Of a stretch of DNA of 64,000 nucleotides, positions 26,570-35,491 are shown piece by piece. This DNA is from Fibrobacter succinogenes (GTDB taxonomy: Bacteria; Fibrobacterota; Fibrobacteria; Fibrobacterales; Fibrobacteraceae): the NCBI GenBank assembly GCA_902779055.1, contig CACZAD010000008.1:62001-126000 (forward strand), written 5' to 3'. The position numbers were made by a program, and so were the translations under genes. Below the pieces are notes generated by a model. That model was not told where the DNA came from. It was given only the letters and a program-made list of their open reading frames with translations, and did not search any database. The number at the start of each line of letters is the position of its first letter. Position 1 is the first letter of the stretch.

Positions 26570-27925
26570 ATGGAACAGACACCTCAAAAAAAATCGATGA
26601 AGAAGTTCTTGAAGTCTTTTACGCGCGAAGTGATTGTACCGGTTATACTTGCGCTGATTGTTATCCAGTATGTGATCCAGGCGTTCCAGATTCCGAGCGG
26701 CTCCATGGAAGATTCCCTCAAGACGGGAGACTTTTTGCTGGGCCTCAAGTTTACCTACGGATCTCCGATTCCGTTTTCGAACCAGAAGTTCCCTGGCTAT
26801 GCCGAACCGAAGCACGGAGATGTTGTCATCTTCCGCTATCCGGGTGAACCGGAATATCCCGATAACAATCCCAAGCGCTACACGCACTTGTTCAATGCGC
26901 TCATGCTTGGCAACTACTACTGGGATCACGCTCCCGAAAATGGTCAGCCGCACTTGGTGCATTACGCCGATGGTCCGAAGGATTACATCAAGCGTTGCGT
27001 GGCTGTCAGTGGCGATACGGTCGCTGTACACGGCGGCAAGCTTTTCCTGAACGGCAAGCGTCAGGATTCGCTCCCCGCATTCGGCAAGTGGACGGCTAGC
27101 GTCCGCACATCTTCGCCGAGGGACGAAGTCGAAGCATTTGTCGTTCCGTCTGTGGGCGATACGCTTTACGTGGATTCGCTTCCGATGATCAAGCTCTGGT
27201 GGTTGCGTTCGCTCGTGGCCCAGGAAAATCCGGATTCTTCCGTGCGTTTGGAACTTTCGCTTTTGCGCAACGGTCGCGAAAGCAACAATTATGTTTTCAA
27301 CGATTTCAGGTTCCCGGTCGAGAACGATCGTGGGCTTGTGCTGAATGCGATGCTTTCCAGGAACCAGTCCGTCATCCAGCAGCGTCTGACGCTTGGTGAT
27401 ACGTTGTCCGGCTCCATGCCGTTCAATTACTTCAGGGAACTGGCGAAGATCGGATTCTTGCCGATGATCGACCCGCACGACCCGGACTTGAACCGTGGCT
27501 TGACTCGCCCGGTGAGCTACACGTCGTTCGAAGGTTCCATTCTCCAGGATCTCGAAGGAAACGTGAACCGCTTGAACATGGTGCAGGCTTCTGCTCCGGA
27601 AACGGATGATTCTCTTGCTGTGGCTCCTGAAAAGAACCATTTTGAAATCCAGCGCAATCTGTACCTGGGTTCCGAAAAGATTGACCGCTACGTGGTGAAG
27701 TACCCGCAATTCTTCATGATGGGCGATAACCGCGATAACTCGGCCGACTCCCGCTACTGGGGCGTGGTCTCGCTCCGCAACATTCGCGCGAAGGCTTTTG
27801 TCATCTACTTCTCGTTCGAAAACGATGACCAGAAGTTCTCTCTCGGAAATCCGCTCACCTGGTGGCGCATCCCGTTCAGAATCCGTTACACCCGCATAGG
27901 AAAAGTTATCGACTTTATTGAGTAG
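26570..27925 (+). CDS. lepB: Signal peptidase I
   Basis: This membrane serine peptidase removes signal peptides. The 451-residue chain has one clear transmembrane helix (residues 21-39). Box B is IPSGSMEDSLKTGD with catalytic Ser45, box D is DYIKRCVAVSGDT with general-base Lys141, and box E is GDNRDNSADSRYWG from residue 385. The stretch between boxes D and E is about 240 residues, roughly 100 more than in E. coli LepB, so the periplasmic non-catalytic domain is enlarged. GGGAG precedes the ATG at 26570; an in-frame TTG at 26558 is less likely. The next gene starts 2 nt after the stop. Confidence 0.93.
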   Translation: MEQTPQKKSMKKFLKSFTREVIVPVILALIVIQYVIQAFQIPSGSMEDSLKTGDFLLGLKFTYGSPIPFSNQKFPGYAEPKHGDVVIFRYPGEPEYPDNNPKRYTHLFNALMLGNYYWDHAPENGQPHLVHYADGPKDYIKRCVAVSGDTVAVHGGKLFLNGKRQDSLPAFGKWTASVRTSSPRDEVEAFVVPSVGDTLYVDSLPMIKLWWLRSLVAQENPDSSVRLELSLLRNGRESNNYVFNDFRFPVENDRGLVLNAMLSRNQSVIQQRLTLGDTLSGSMPFNYFRELAKIGFLPMIDPHDPDLNRGLTRPVSYTSFEGSILQDLEGNVNRLNMVQASAPETDDSLAVAPEKNHFEIQRNLYLGSEKIDRYVVKYPQFFMMGDNRDNSADSRYWGVVSLRNIRAKAFVIYFSFENDDQKFSLGNPLTWWRIPFRIRYTRIGKVIDFIE

Positions 27926-27927
27926 GC

Positions 27928-29697
27928 ATGAAACTTTCGAAGTTTGCATATTGGTTTGCGCTTAGCGTGTTCCTCGTCGCCTGTGCGACGCAGGTCGCTC
28001 CGTCCGGCGGTCCCGAAGACAAGCTCCCGCCGCGCGTAGCCGCTATGTACCCGGCGCCGAATACTGCGAACCATCCGAACGAACTTTATGTAAAACTTGA
28101 ATTTGATGAATGGATCAATGCCTCGGTTCCGCGTGGTGCCGTTACCATTTCGCCTCCGATCGAAAAGAAGCTGAAAACCGAAGTTCATGGCAAGACTCTC
28201 GAAGTGTACTCCCGCGCGGTACTCGATACCGGAACGACTTACACGGTCACGTTTGCGGGCGGCATCAAGGACTTGCACGGGAATGCTCTTGCAAAGCCCT
28301 TCCAGGTGGTTTTCTCGACCGGCGCCACCATTGACTCGCTTACGATCTCTGGCCATGTGATGGTCTCGGATTCGCTCGTCAAGAAGAAGGCGTACCCGAG
28401 CATCGGTCTGTATCTGATGGGACCGGAACGAGAATCGAAGCGTTACCTCGAAAAGTATCGCGATACGGTGACGCACGTGCTGGATTCGCTCCCGCTGCTT
28501 GCCAAGGAAGAACCGCTTTACTTGACGCTTGCTGACAGCATCGGAAACTTTACGTTTACGGGTATCAAGGCTGGCCGTTACCGCGTCGTCGCGTTTGTCG
28601 ATGGCAACGGCAACCACAAAATCGAACCTTCGTCGGAACTTGCGGGCGTCTGGATTTCGGACTTGAACTTGGATGAATCGACCAAGGATACGCTGTGGAT
28701 TCCGCTTGCTGATCAGGATACGACGCCGGTGGAACTTGATAATGTTTCTCAGCAGTTTGCCAATGTCCTCGAAGCTACTTTTACGCGCCACGTGTATTTC
28801 GATTCCGTCTTTGCGAGAACTTCCAACTGCCGCCTCACTTCGTCCGATGGCGACACGCTTTATCCGAGCCTTGTCTATCTTGGAACCTCGGGCTCTCCGC
28901 GTTTCTATTTTGATCCGAAGCCGAAAGACGAAGTTTTGTACAAGTTTGCATGCAACATCGCGAAGGATTCGCTGAACCGCGCTCTAGATACGGCCAGAAA
29001 TTTTGCGGAGATCGAATGGAAGGAAATGCCTTCGGATACTTTCCCGCCGAAAATTCAGACTGCGTCCATTTGGGGCAAGGCCAAGAATGCGTTCCCGAAG
29101 GATTCGCTGGTCGTCGTTTACAACAAGCCCGTTGTGGATTCCTTGAAGGACTTGTTCTTTGTTGTCGAGGGTAAGGATACCGTCCAGGTCGAAGTCAAGC
29201 AGATGGACCCTGTCCGCTTTGTGGTGCATCGTGGAAAACCCTGGGAAACCGATTCCAAGTTCAGTCTGTTGCGTGGGTACCGCGATACGACCTTGGCCAA
29301 GGCCGACAGTAACGGTGTCCGTGATACGGTAATCCAGACAAAGTACGAATCGAAGTTGACGTTTGAATCCGTTTCCAAGCTCAAGCTGGCTTCGCTTGCG
29401 GGCCGAATCCCGGGTGGAAAAACCGGCGATGTGGTGCGCCTCAAGTCCGTAGAAACGGGCAAGTTTGAATATGCTGAATGTTCTGCTCACGGTTTGTTTG
29501 CCTTTAGCGACCTTATCGAGGGTGGATACATTATCGATTACTATTTTGCTGAAAGGAGAATTGACTTGCCCGATGGCGGGTCGATGCATCCCTTCCGTTT
29601 TGGCTCTGCCTGGCGTGCCTCGCTTGATACACTGAAGATCAATAGTGGTGCGAATGATTTAGAAAAACTGTTGCCGAAGTTGCCGGCACTGCGTTAA
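27928..29697 (+). CDS. Ig-like (Big_5) domain lipoprotein
   Basis: This 589-residue lipoprotein has signal MKLSKFAYWFALSVFLVAC (Cys19). It is followed by the opening typical of the family, APSGGPEDKLPPRV...YPAPNTAN, and a Big_5/SbsA-like Ig domain (YVKLEFDEWINASVPRGAVTISPP, TTYTVTFAGGIKDLHGN) at about residues 35-135. A second beta-sandwich near 140-240 resembles carboxypeptidase-regulatory folds (GHVMVSDSL, AGRYRVVAFVDGNGNHKIEPSSE), and more Ig-like segments follow. It is probably an envelope or surface structural protein. It is co-transcribed with lepB. Confidence 0.8.
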   Translation: MKLSKFAYWFALSVFLVACATQVAPSGGPEDKLPPRVAAMYPAPNTANHPNELYVKLEFDEWINASVPRGAVTISPPIEKKLKTEVHGKTLEVYSRAVLDTGTTYTVTFAGGIKDLHGNALAKPFQVVFSTGATIDSLTISGHVMVSDSLVKKKAYPSIGLYLMGPERESKRYLEKYRDTVTHVLDSLPLLAKEEPLYLTLADSIGNFTFTGIKAGRYRVVAFVDGNGNHKIEPSSELAGVWISDLNLDESTKDTLWIPLADQDTTPVELDNVSQQFANVLEATFTRHVYFDSVFARTSNCRLTSSDGDTLYPSLVYLGTSGSPRFYFDPKPKDEVLYKFACNIAKDSLNRALDTARNFAEIEWKEMPSDTFPPKIQTASIWGKAKNAFPKDSLVVVYNKPVVDSLKDLFFVVEGKDTVQVEVKQMDPVRFVVHRGKPWETDSKFSLLRGYRDTTLAKADSNGVRDTVIQTKYESKLTFESVSKLKLASLAGRIPGGKTGDVVRLKSVETGKFEYAECSAHGLFAFSDLIEGGYIIDYYFAERRIDLPDGGSMHPFRFGSAWRASLDTLKINSGANDLEKLLPKLPALR

Positions 29698-29701
29698 AAG
29701 G

Positions 29702-32428
29702 ATGGAAAAGAAGATGGATAAAATCCCTGCATTTGTGGCGCTTGACTTAGAAACGACAGGTCTTGATTTCGAGAAAGACGAAATCATCGAAGCTGCGCTT
29801 GTCCGTTTTGAAAATGGCGAACCGAAAGACAATCTCGATTTCTTGGTGAAGCCCTCTACTGCAGAACTACGACCGTTTATCGAAACGCTGACCGGGATTA
29901 GCAAGGCTGATCTCGATGCCGCTCCGGACTTTGCAACGGTCGCAGGGCAGATCTGCTCGTTCATTGGGGATCTCCCGATTGTGGCGCACAACGCCCTCTT
30001 CGATTCCAAGTTCCTGAAGCAGACATTCTCCAAGGTCGGCATTTCCTATGACACGCACGTGTTCTGGGATTCGCTCACGCTTTCGCGCATTGCATTCCAG
30101 GATGTTCCGAACCATCGCCTCGATACGCTAGTTGCTGAACTCGGCATTGAACGTAGCCGCGCCCACCGCGCATTGCCCGATGCCGATGCTTGCGGACGTT
30201 TGTTCGTGAAGGCTCTCGAAAAGATTTCTACGATGGATCCGTGGATTTACGATGCCCTTTCCAAGGTGGCCAAGGGCTCCGGTTACGAAACACTTTTCAC
30301 TTCGAAAGTCGAGACGCTCGCCCCGCCGAAGTACAAGTTGCCTGAAGCTCCTGCCTTGGAAGCTTTGCCCAAGTCCAGGGCTCCGCGCGTGAGTGAATTC
30401 TTCAAGGAAGGCGGATTCATTTCGTTTGTCGTCGATGACTACAAGCCGCGTCACAACCAGCAGGATTTTGCTTCGGTCATGGAACGCAATATGTACAAGG
30501 GCGGCCTCTGCGTACTCGAAGCTCCGACTGGTTCCGGCAAGACTCTGTCTTACCTCATTACCGCTGCGAACAAGGCCATCACGGGCGAACGCGTGCTTAT
30601 CAGTACCGCAACGCGCACCTTGCAGGAACAGCTCTGGAAAGAGGCGATTCCGCAGATTGCAAAGATTTACAATGGCGAACTCCGTCCGGCGATTTTGAAG
30701 GGCCGCGACAACTACCTTTGCCTTCGCAAGTTCGAAGAACTGCTGATGCATCCGCAGACGCTCCTCTCCGCCGAAGAACGCGATTCCTTCATGGCGCTCA
30801 TTCCGTGGGTACTCACGACCGAAACGGGCGACATCAACGAATGCAATTCCTTTAGCCAGAGCCGCAATCGTGTGCTTTGGTCCAAGCTTTCGTGCAGCGC
30901 CTCTTGCTGCAGCGGCGAAAACCACTCGCATCACGAAAACTGCCCGGCTCTCATCGCGAAGCGCAAGGCCATGAATGCGAACATGGTGCTTGTGAACCAT
31001 TCGCTTTTCCTTTCGGATTTGCAGCTCGACTTTGCGCTGCTCCCGGCTTACGAACATGTCGTCTTTGACGAAGCGCACCGCCTGCCCGAAATCAGTAACC
31101 AGGTGTTTGGACGCTCCATCTCGTTCTTTGGATTCAGAAACATCGCGAAGACGCTTGAACCTTCCAAGGTTGGCGGCGATGGCCTCATTGCCGAAATCGC
31201 AAGCCGCATTCCGGCAGATCAGCCGGAACTCCATGAACTCTGTGACAAACTCTCCGAAGCTCTGGGCGAAGCCGAAAAGGCTCTGCACCGCTTCTTCATG
31301 AAGATCGGCAAGAAGCTTGCCAAGCAGAAGAATGGACGTGGCGGATTCACGTATGTCAAGAGCATCTTGGCAGAATACGAGGCCGACCCGGCAACGTTCC
31401 TTGAACAGTACGCCAATGCACGCGCCTTGGCCGACAAGATTGTCGCCGCGGCTGCGGGAGCCGAAAAGCTCAAGGGCGTCGTGAGCGACCTCGAAGGACG
31501 CATGACGGAAATCGGTCACTTTATTTCTGACTTTGAATTTGTGACGAAGGCCGGTCGTAGCGATTGGGTGTTCTACATGGAAGAACCGTTCAATCCGCAT
31601 ACCATCAAGCTGCATGCGCTCCCGCTCCATTCCGAAAGCGTCTGGAAAGAAAAGTTCTATCCGTGGATCAAGTCTGCAACGTTTACGTCGGCAACGCTTT
31701 CTGTGCAGGCCGACCTCACGTACTATCTGCAAAAGATGGGCATGGATACGCTCCGCGTCAAGCAGCCGTTTGTCCGCATTTACACGGAACCTTCCGACGT
31801 GAACGATCGCCGCTCCGTGATGATTGCCAAGTATCTGCCGAAGCCCTCGACTCCGGAATATGGCGAAGCGTTGAACGAAACGCTCTTGAAGGTACTCCCG
31901 ACCATCGAAGAAAATACGATGGTGCTGTTTACGAGTGTCGCGACGATGATGAGCGCCCAGGCTGCCCTTGCTCCGGCATTTGCCGAACGCAACAAGCTTT
32001 TGCTCTGTCAGCATGTCGACGGATCCTTGGACGGTCTCGTGGCGATGTTCCGCAAGGAACGTGGCGCTTGCCTCCTTGGTTGCCAGAGCCTCTGGGAAGG
32101 CGTGGACTTCCCGGGTGATGCACTCAAGTTGCTCGTCATTACGAAGCTTCCGTTCCCGAACCCGAGCGACCCGCTTGTCGCCGGCCTCACGAACGAGATG
32201 AAGGCTGCAAACAAGAACTTCTTCAAGGATTATTTTATCCCCGAAGCTTACATCGAACTCCGTCAGGGCGTGGGTCGCCTCTTGCGCAACGATTCCGATT
32301 CTGGCAAGGTCCTCATCCTGGACAATCGCGTTGTCCTCGAACGCTACGGCAAGACCTTCGCCCGCATCTGGAACTTCAAGAACCGCATCGCGAATTCCGC
32401 CGAAGACATCCTCCGCTTCGTGAAGTAA
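29702..32428 (+). CDS. dinG: DnaQ-like exonuclease fused to DinG-family helicase
   Basis: The 908-residue protein combines a DEDDh 3'-5' exonuclease (residues 1-170: ALDLETTGLDF, AHNALFDSKFL, HRALPDADA) with an XPD/DinG superfamily 2 helicase. Walker A is EAPTGSGKT near residue 273, the Walker B DEAH box lies in VVFDEAHRLPE near 458, and the C-terminal motifs include LGCQSLWEGVDFPG and LRQGVGRLLR. Cysteines between motifs I and II (near CLRKF, NECNS, LSCSASCC and HENCP) could hold an iron-sulfur cluster, as in DinG. The exonuclease-helicase arrangement is the Gram-positive DinG/YpvA type. A second ATG at 29714 has a better-placed AAGAAG and may be the real start. Confidence 0.92.
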   Translation: MEKKMDKIPAFVALDLETTGLDFEKDEIIEAALVRFENGEPKDNLDFLVKPSTAELRPFIETLTGISKADLDAAPDFATVAGQICSFIGDLPIVAHNALFDSKFLKQTFSKVGISYDTHVFWDSLTLSRIAFQDVPNHRLDTLVAELGIERSRAHRALPDADACGRLFVKALEKISTMDPWIYDALSKVAKGSGYETLFTSKVETLAPPKYKLPEAPALEALPKSRAPRVSEFFKEGGFISFVVDDYKPRHNQQDFASVMERNMYKGGLCVLEAPTGSGKTLSYLITAANKAITGERVLISTATRTLQEQLWKEAIPQIAKIYNGELRPAILKGRDNYLCLRKFEELLMHPQTLLSAEERDSFMALIPWVLTTETGDINECNSFSQSRNRVLWSKLSCSASCCSGENHSHHENCPALIAKRKAMNANMVLVNHSLFLSDLQLDFALLPAYEHVVFDEAHRLPEISNQVFGRSISFFGFRNIAKTLEPSKVGGDGLIAEIASRIPADQPELHELCDKLSEALGEAEKALHRFFMKIGKKLAKQKNGRGGFTYVKSILAEYEADPATFLEQYANARALADKIVAAAAGAEKLKGVVSDLEGRMTEIGHFISDFEFVTKAGRSDWVFYMEEPFNPHTIKLHALPLHSESVWKEKFYPWIKSATFTSATLSVQADLTYYLQKMGMDTLRVKQPFVRIYTEPSDVNDRRSVMIAKYLPKPSTPEYGEALNETLLKVLPTIEENTMVLFTSVATMMSAQAALAPAFAERNKLLLCQHVDGSLDGLVAMFRKERGACLLGCQSLWEGVDFPGDALKLLVITKLPFPNPSDPLVAGLTNEMKAANKNFFKDYFIPEAYIELRQGVGRLLRNDSDSGKVLILDNRVVLERYGKTFARIWNFKNRIANSAEDILRFVK

Positions 32429-32439
32429 ATCTTGCGACA

Positions 32440-32526
32440 TTGTCACCCGGTCTGTCACCCCGGCCTCTGTGCCGGGGGCACCTTACACATTCCCTTTGCA
32501 TTGTCATGCCGCACTTGTTGCGGCAT
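32440..32526. repeat. Palindromic intergenic repeats after the dinG-like gene
   Basis: A GTCACCCCGGCC...GCCGGGGGCAC unit lies at about 32454-32481. An ATGCCGCA (32506-32513)/TGCGGCAT (32519-32526) hairpin follows. They belong to the same family as 8695, 14651 and 35440 and may terminate transcription. Confidence 0.6.
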
Positions 32527-32580
32527 CTCCTTTATTTAAATAAAAATGATATATTAAGGTATTATGGGAATGGAAATGTT

Positions 32581-33207
32581 ATGTATAGACTTTTAATTGT
32601 GAAAGTTATTGCAATCTTGATTTTGTGTTTTGGTGTTGAAACTATGGCTTATGAGTTTCAATTTAAACCATTTTTTTGCAGATAAAAGATTCTAAAGGTC
32701 AAACATTGGCTGAAGCTTTGAGCCGTGTTTATTACGGAAAAATTCGTGTTGATGCAAAAAAAGGGGAGATGCTACTTTTTCCAACCTGAATATAGGGCTA
32801 ATGATGTTGAATATGAAATAGATCATTGTATGTTGAATTATACTCAGATAAATGTTTATAGTCAGGCTGATAGATTAAATGGCATTGAATTGAAAGGTTT
32901 AGCTTGGATTGAAGGAAATTCTTATCGCACTAGACCTATTGGGGGCTAATGGAGCCGTTGGCGGGATTCTCAGATGTTTTCTTCGTCTGTTTGGAATCCA
33001 AGGACGGGATTGGTTTTTAGAAAGGAAAATGGTAAGTTTATTTTTGAATTAGGTGATAATCTTAAAAGAATTTATGATAAGCCTAATCAGAATAGTATTT
33101 TTGTTCCTAAAGCTCAACCCGAACCACAAAAGCCTCCTGTAAAGGGATATATAGATATCAGAGCTAGTGGTAGTGGCCAATCAAGCTATTACGAAGAGCG
33201 TCGATGA
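32581..33207 (+). pseudogene. Frameshifted gene for a small secreted protein
   Basis: The first frame encodes a signal peptide, MYRLLIVKVIAILILCFGVETMA, and runs into TAA at 32683. Shifting at the T7 run (32671-32677) opens a frame reading IKDSKGQTLAEALSRVYYG. Shifting back at the A7 run near 32757 leads to CYFFQPEYRANDVEYEIDH. That frame meets TAA at 32947 and then continues to 33207 (SSSVWNPRTGLVFRKENGKF). So there are two homopolymer frameshifts and one in-frame stop. Codon usage and the coherent residues say this was one protein of about 205 residues. No family is recognised. Sequencing error at the homopolymers is possible, but the internal stop is harder to explain that way. Confidence 0.65.
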
Positions 33208-33233
33208 TTTGGTGCTTTTTTCCTAGGATTGCA

Positions 33234-33391
33234 TTTCCCCATACCCCAAAGCGTAGCGATCCCAAAGGGCGAAGCCCGGTCTCATAGCCCATGCCTTCAC
33301 TGGATCCCCTCCCTAGCGGTCGAGGATGACAGCCTTCCCCCAACAAACCCCTTTTTACTTCCTACTTCCTACCGCCTACTTCCTACTGCCC
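33234..33391. repeat. Composite intergenic repeat block
   Basis: In order it holds a CCCCATACCCCAAAGCG unit (33238 on), a GGATCCCCTCCCTAGCGGTCGAGGATGAC-like unit (33302 on) and tandem CTTCCTAC units (33357-33391). Each type recurs elsewhere: within the M18 gene at 49676, at 8741 and 46953, and at 6947 and 20998. The remaining sequence to 33468 has an AT-rich TTTTTTATTATATTT promoter-like stretch near 33431. Confidence 0.55.
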
Positions 33392-33468
33392 ATACCTGTT
33401 CACGTGTGTAGCCCCTTAACTAATGGGCCATTTTTTATTATATTTGGCTTCCTGTTTTAAGGTGGATA

Positions 33469-35364
33469 ATGTTTGATTTAAGTTCTTTTTTTGATGGTAT
33501 GTCGAAGCCCCTGCTTCGCAACGCCCACGCAAAGGCGTTCGGCAAAAAGGGCCTTTTAAACAATGCTCTCATCCAGTCCGAAACTTTGTCTCACTATTCC
33601 GACAAGGAACGTGTTGCGGGCTTGTTTTCCAAGATGGAAATGTGGCAGCGCCGCTGCCTGAACTTGATTTATCATAGCGGATCCCGTGGACTTGCCTTTA
33701 ACGAACTCCGTCTGACTGTTCCTGTAGGTAAGAGCCGCGAACTCCAGACGTTCCTCCTCACGATGTGCCGCGAATACATCTTGTGGCGCTCTTTTGTGGG
33801 CGGAACTCCGATTTATACGGGCTTTAGCGACTTTATCGACTGCTTCGAAATTGCACCGGAAGGCGAAATCGACACGACTTCTCCGCTGATTTCTTACCAG
33901 AACCTTTTGGACTGGCACATTTGCATTGTGCTTGCGAATGCCAAGAAGAAGCAGCTCCGCATCAACACCAACGGAACGCTCCACCGTCGTGGCCGCCAAA
34001 TCTGCGCGGAAATGTTCACGTCGGCAAACCGTGTTTCCGAAAAGACGAGCGAAAGCGAAATTTCGCTCATCTTCAGCTTCCTCGTTCAGAACGGCTGGCT
34101 CGAACGCGAGAATTCGTTCTTGCTCCCGTCCGCTTCTGCGATTGACTTTATTCACAAGAACGGTTTCCGTCTCCATCAAGAAGTGATTACCTGGTGGATC
34201 AAGGAACGCTTCCACGGCGATCGCGACCTGTGTGCCCGTCTTTTGCGCTGCCTGGGCGATGGCCTCTCGGCAACGGATGCCGCTCTCCTCTTCTGGGTGA
34301 TGGATCCGTCTTTCCGCATCCAGGAAAAGAGCAAGGTGCAGCCTTGGGAATTCTTGCCGCGTCCGCTTTGCGAACTCTGGATCTTGGGCCTTGTCGATTT
34401 CCGCATGGCTCAGGGCAAGATTACCGCTGTTGTGCTTAGCCAGTCGGGCAAGGATTGGCTTGAAACGTCCTTCGCTTCGATTCCCGAAGCGAACCTCACG
34501 GCGCTCCCGAACTTTGACTTGGTCGTTTCGACGGGTATGGCTCCTCGCGTGCTTTACTCCCTCGCTTGCCTTGCGAAGGTCAAGAACGACGAAACGTTCC
34601 TCTGCTTCACGCTCGAAAAGGAAACTTATGTGGCGGGCCTCAAGTGTGGCTTCCCCGAATCCGAAGTGGAAAATCTCCGCAACTGGATCAAGCCGCCCGA
34701 GAACGTGGCATCGACTCTTGCCGAATGGAACGCTTCGTTCTACGGAGCCAAGGTCCGCACGGCTCGACTCCTGAAGGTCGAAAGCGCCGAAGTGCTGAGC
34801 GAACTTTCCCGCTTCCCGCAGTTCACCGAATGCACCGAAGAATACATTCCGGGTTATGGGTTCATCCTTAATCCCGAAAAGGAAGCCCGTGCGTTCGAAA
34901 TTCTCGAGAACTACGGATTCTTCCCGTACGCAGGTGAATCGACGGAAAACCGTACGCCGGCATCGACCGACGAATGGCGTGCCGAGTTCACGATTGCATG
35001 GCCCGAATCCAAGAAGATCGATTACGAGCTGAAGGACGAAGCCGACGAAGCTTCTGCCCAGGCGACGATGGACTCGACCAAGTACGGTAGCATTTACCAG
35101 AAGCTCAGCACGTTCGATCTCGTGAAGGTGCTTCGCTATGCCAAGACGGTCGGTACCCCGCTTGCCGCAAAGATCATGGACAAGACCAAGCGAAACGCAA
35201 AGCTCGAAGAAAAGATGTTCTACGTGCATGCGCTCCACCTCGCTAAGTCTCCTTCGATGGTCGAAATCCAGGAAAGCGGCAAGGAAGAACGTTTCTCGCT
35301 GGACCTCTCCTTCATCCAGGAAATCAAGGTCCTCAGCAAGAAGGCTGCCGCCCCGCAAGCGTAA
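33469..35364 (+). CDS. XPB/Ssl2-like helicase-associated domain protein
   Basis: This 631-residue cytoplasmic protein has no Walker motifs. Residues about 345-470 (LPNFDLVVSTGMAPRVLYSLACLAKVKNDETFLCFTLEK, YVAGLKCGFPESEVENLRNWI) resemble the PF13625 'helicase C-terminal XPB/Ssl2-like' domain, which usually sits beside DNA helicase domains. The N-terminal part is helical and winged-helix-like (WQRRCLNLIYHSGSRGLAFNELRL). It may be a DNA-transaction adaptor, but no helicase gene adjoins it and the specific role is unknown. AAGGTGG precedes the ATG. A repeat/terminator follows at 35380. Confidence 0.6.
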   Translation: MFDLSSFFDGMSKPLLRNAHAKAFGKKGLLNNALIQSETLSHYSDKERVAGLFSKMEMWQRRCLNLIYHSGSRGLAFNELRLTVPVGKSRELQTFLLTMCREYILWRSFVGGTPIYTGFSDFIDCFEIAPEGEIDTTSPLISYQNLLDWHICIVLANAKKKQLRINTNGTLHRRGRQICAEMFTSANRVSEKTSESEISLIFSFLVQNGWLERENSFLLPSASAIDFIHKNGFRLHQEVITWWIKERFHGDRDLCARLLRCLGDGLSATDAALLFWVMDPSFRIQEKSKVQPWEFLPRPLCELWILGLVDFRMAQGKITAVVLSQSGKDWLETSFASIPEANLTALPNFDLVVSTGMAPRVLYSLACLAKVKNDETFLCFTLEKETYVAGLKCGFPESEVENLRNWIKPPENVASTLAEWNASFYGAKVRTARLLKVESAEVLSELSRFPQFTECTEEYIPGYGFILNPEKEARAFEILENYGFFPYAGESTENRTPASTDEWRAEFTIAWPESKKIDYELKDEADEASAQATMDSTKYGSIYQKLSTFDLVKVLRYAKTVGTPLAAKIMDKTKRNAKLEEKMFYVHALHLAKSPSMVEIQESGKEERFSLDLSFIQEIKVLSKKAAAPQA

Positions 35365-35379
35365 GCTCGGACTTAATGT

Positions 35380-35457
35380 CACCCCGCACTGAGCCTGCCC
35401 CGGACGAGTTCCGGGGTTGCGGGGTCTCCTTTTTGTCATCCCGGAATAAATCCGGGA
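35380..35457. repeat. Terminator-like repeat pair
   Basis: An outer CCCCGCA/TGCGGGG stem encloses CCCCGG-ACGAGTT-CCGGGG and is followed by CTCCTTTTT, so it can terminate the upstream gene. A second repeat, GTCATCCCGGA-ATAAA-TCCGGGA, follows at about 35436-35457. Confidence 0.65.
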
Positions 35458-35478
35458 CGGCATCGCCTTTTTATTTGC

Positions 35479-35491
35479 TATCATTCCCTCA
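35479..35491 (+). promoter_or_regulatory. Putative -10 box of the CE2 esterase gene
   Basis: TATCAT at 35479-35484 ends 7 nt before the ATG at 35492. There is no Shine-Dalgarno between them, which fits a leaderless message. The -35 region is weak. Confidence 0.35.
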
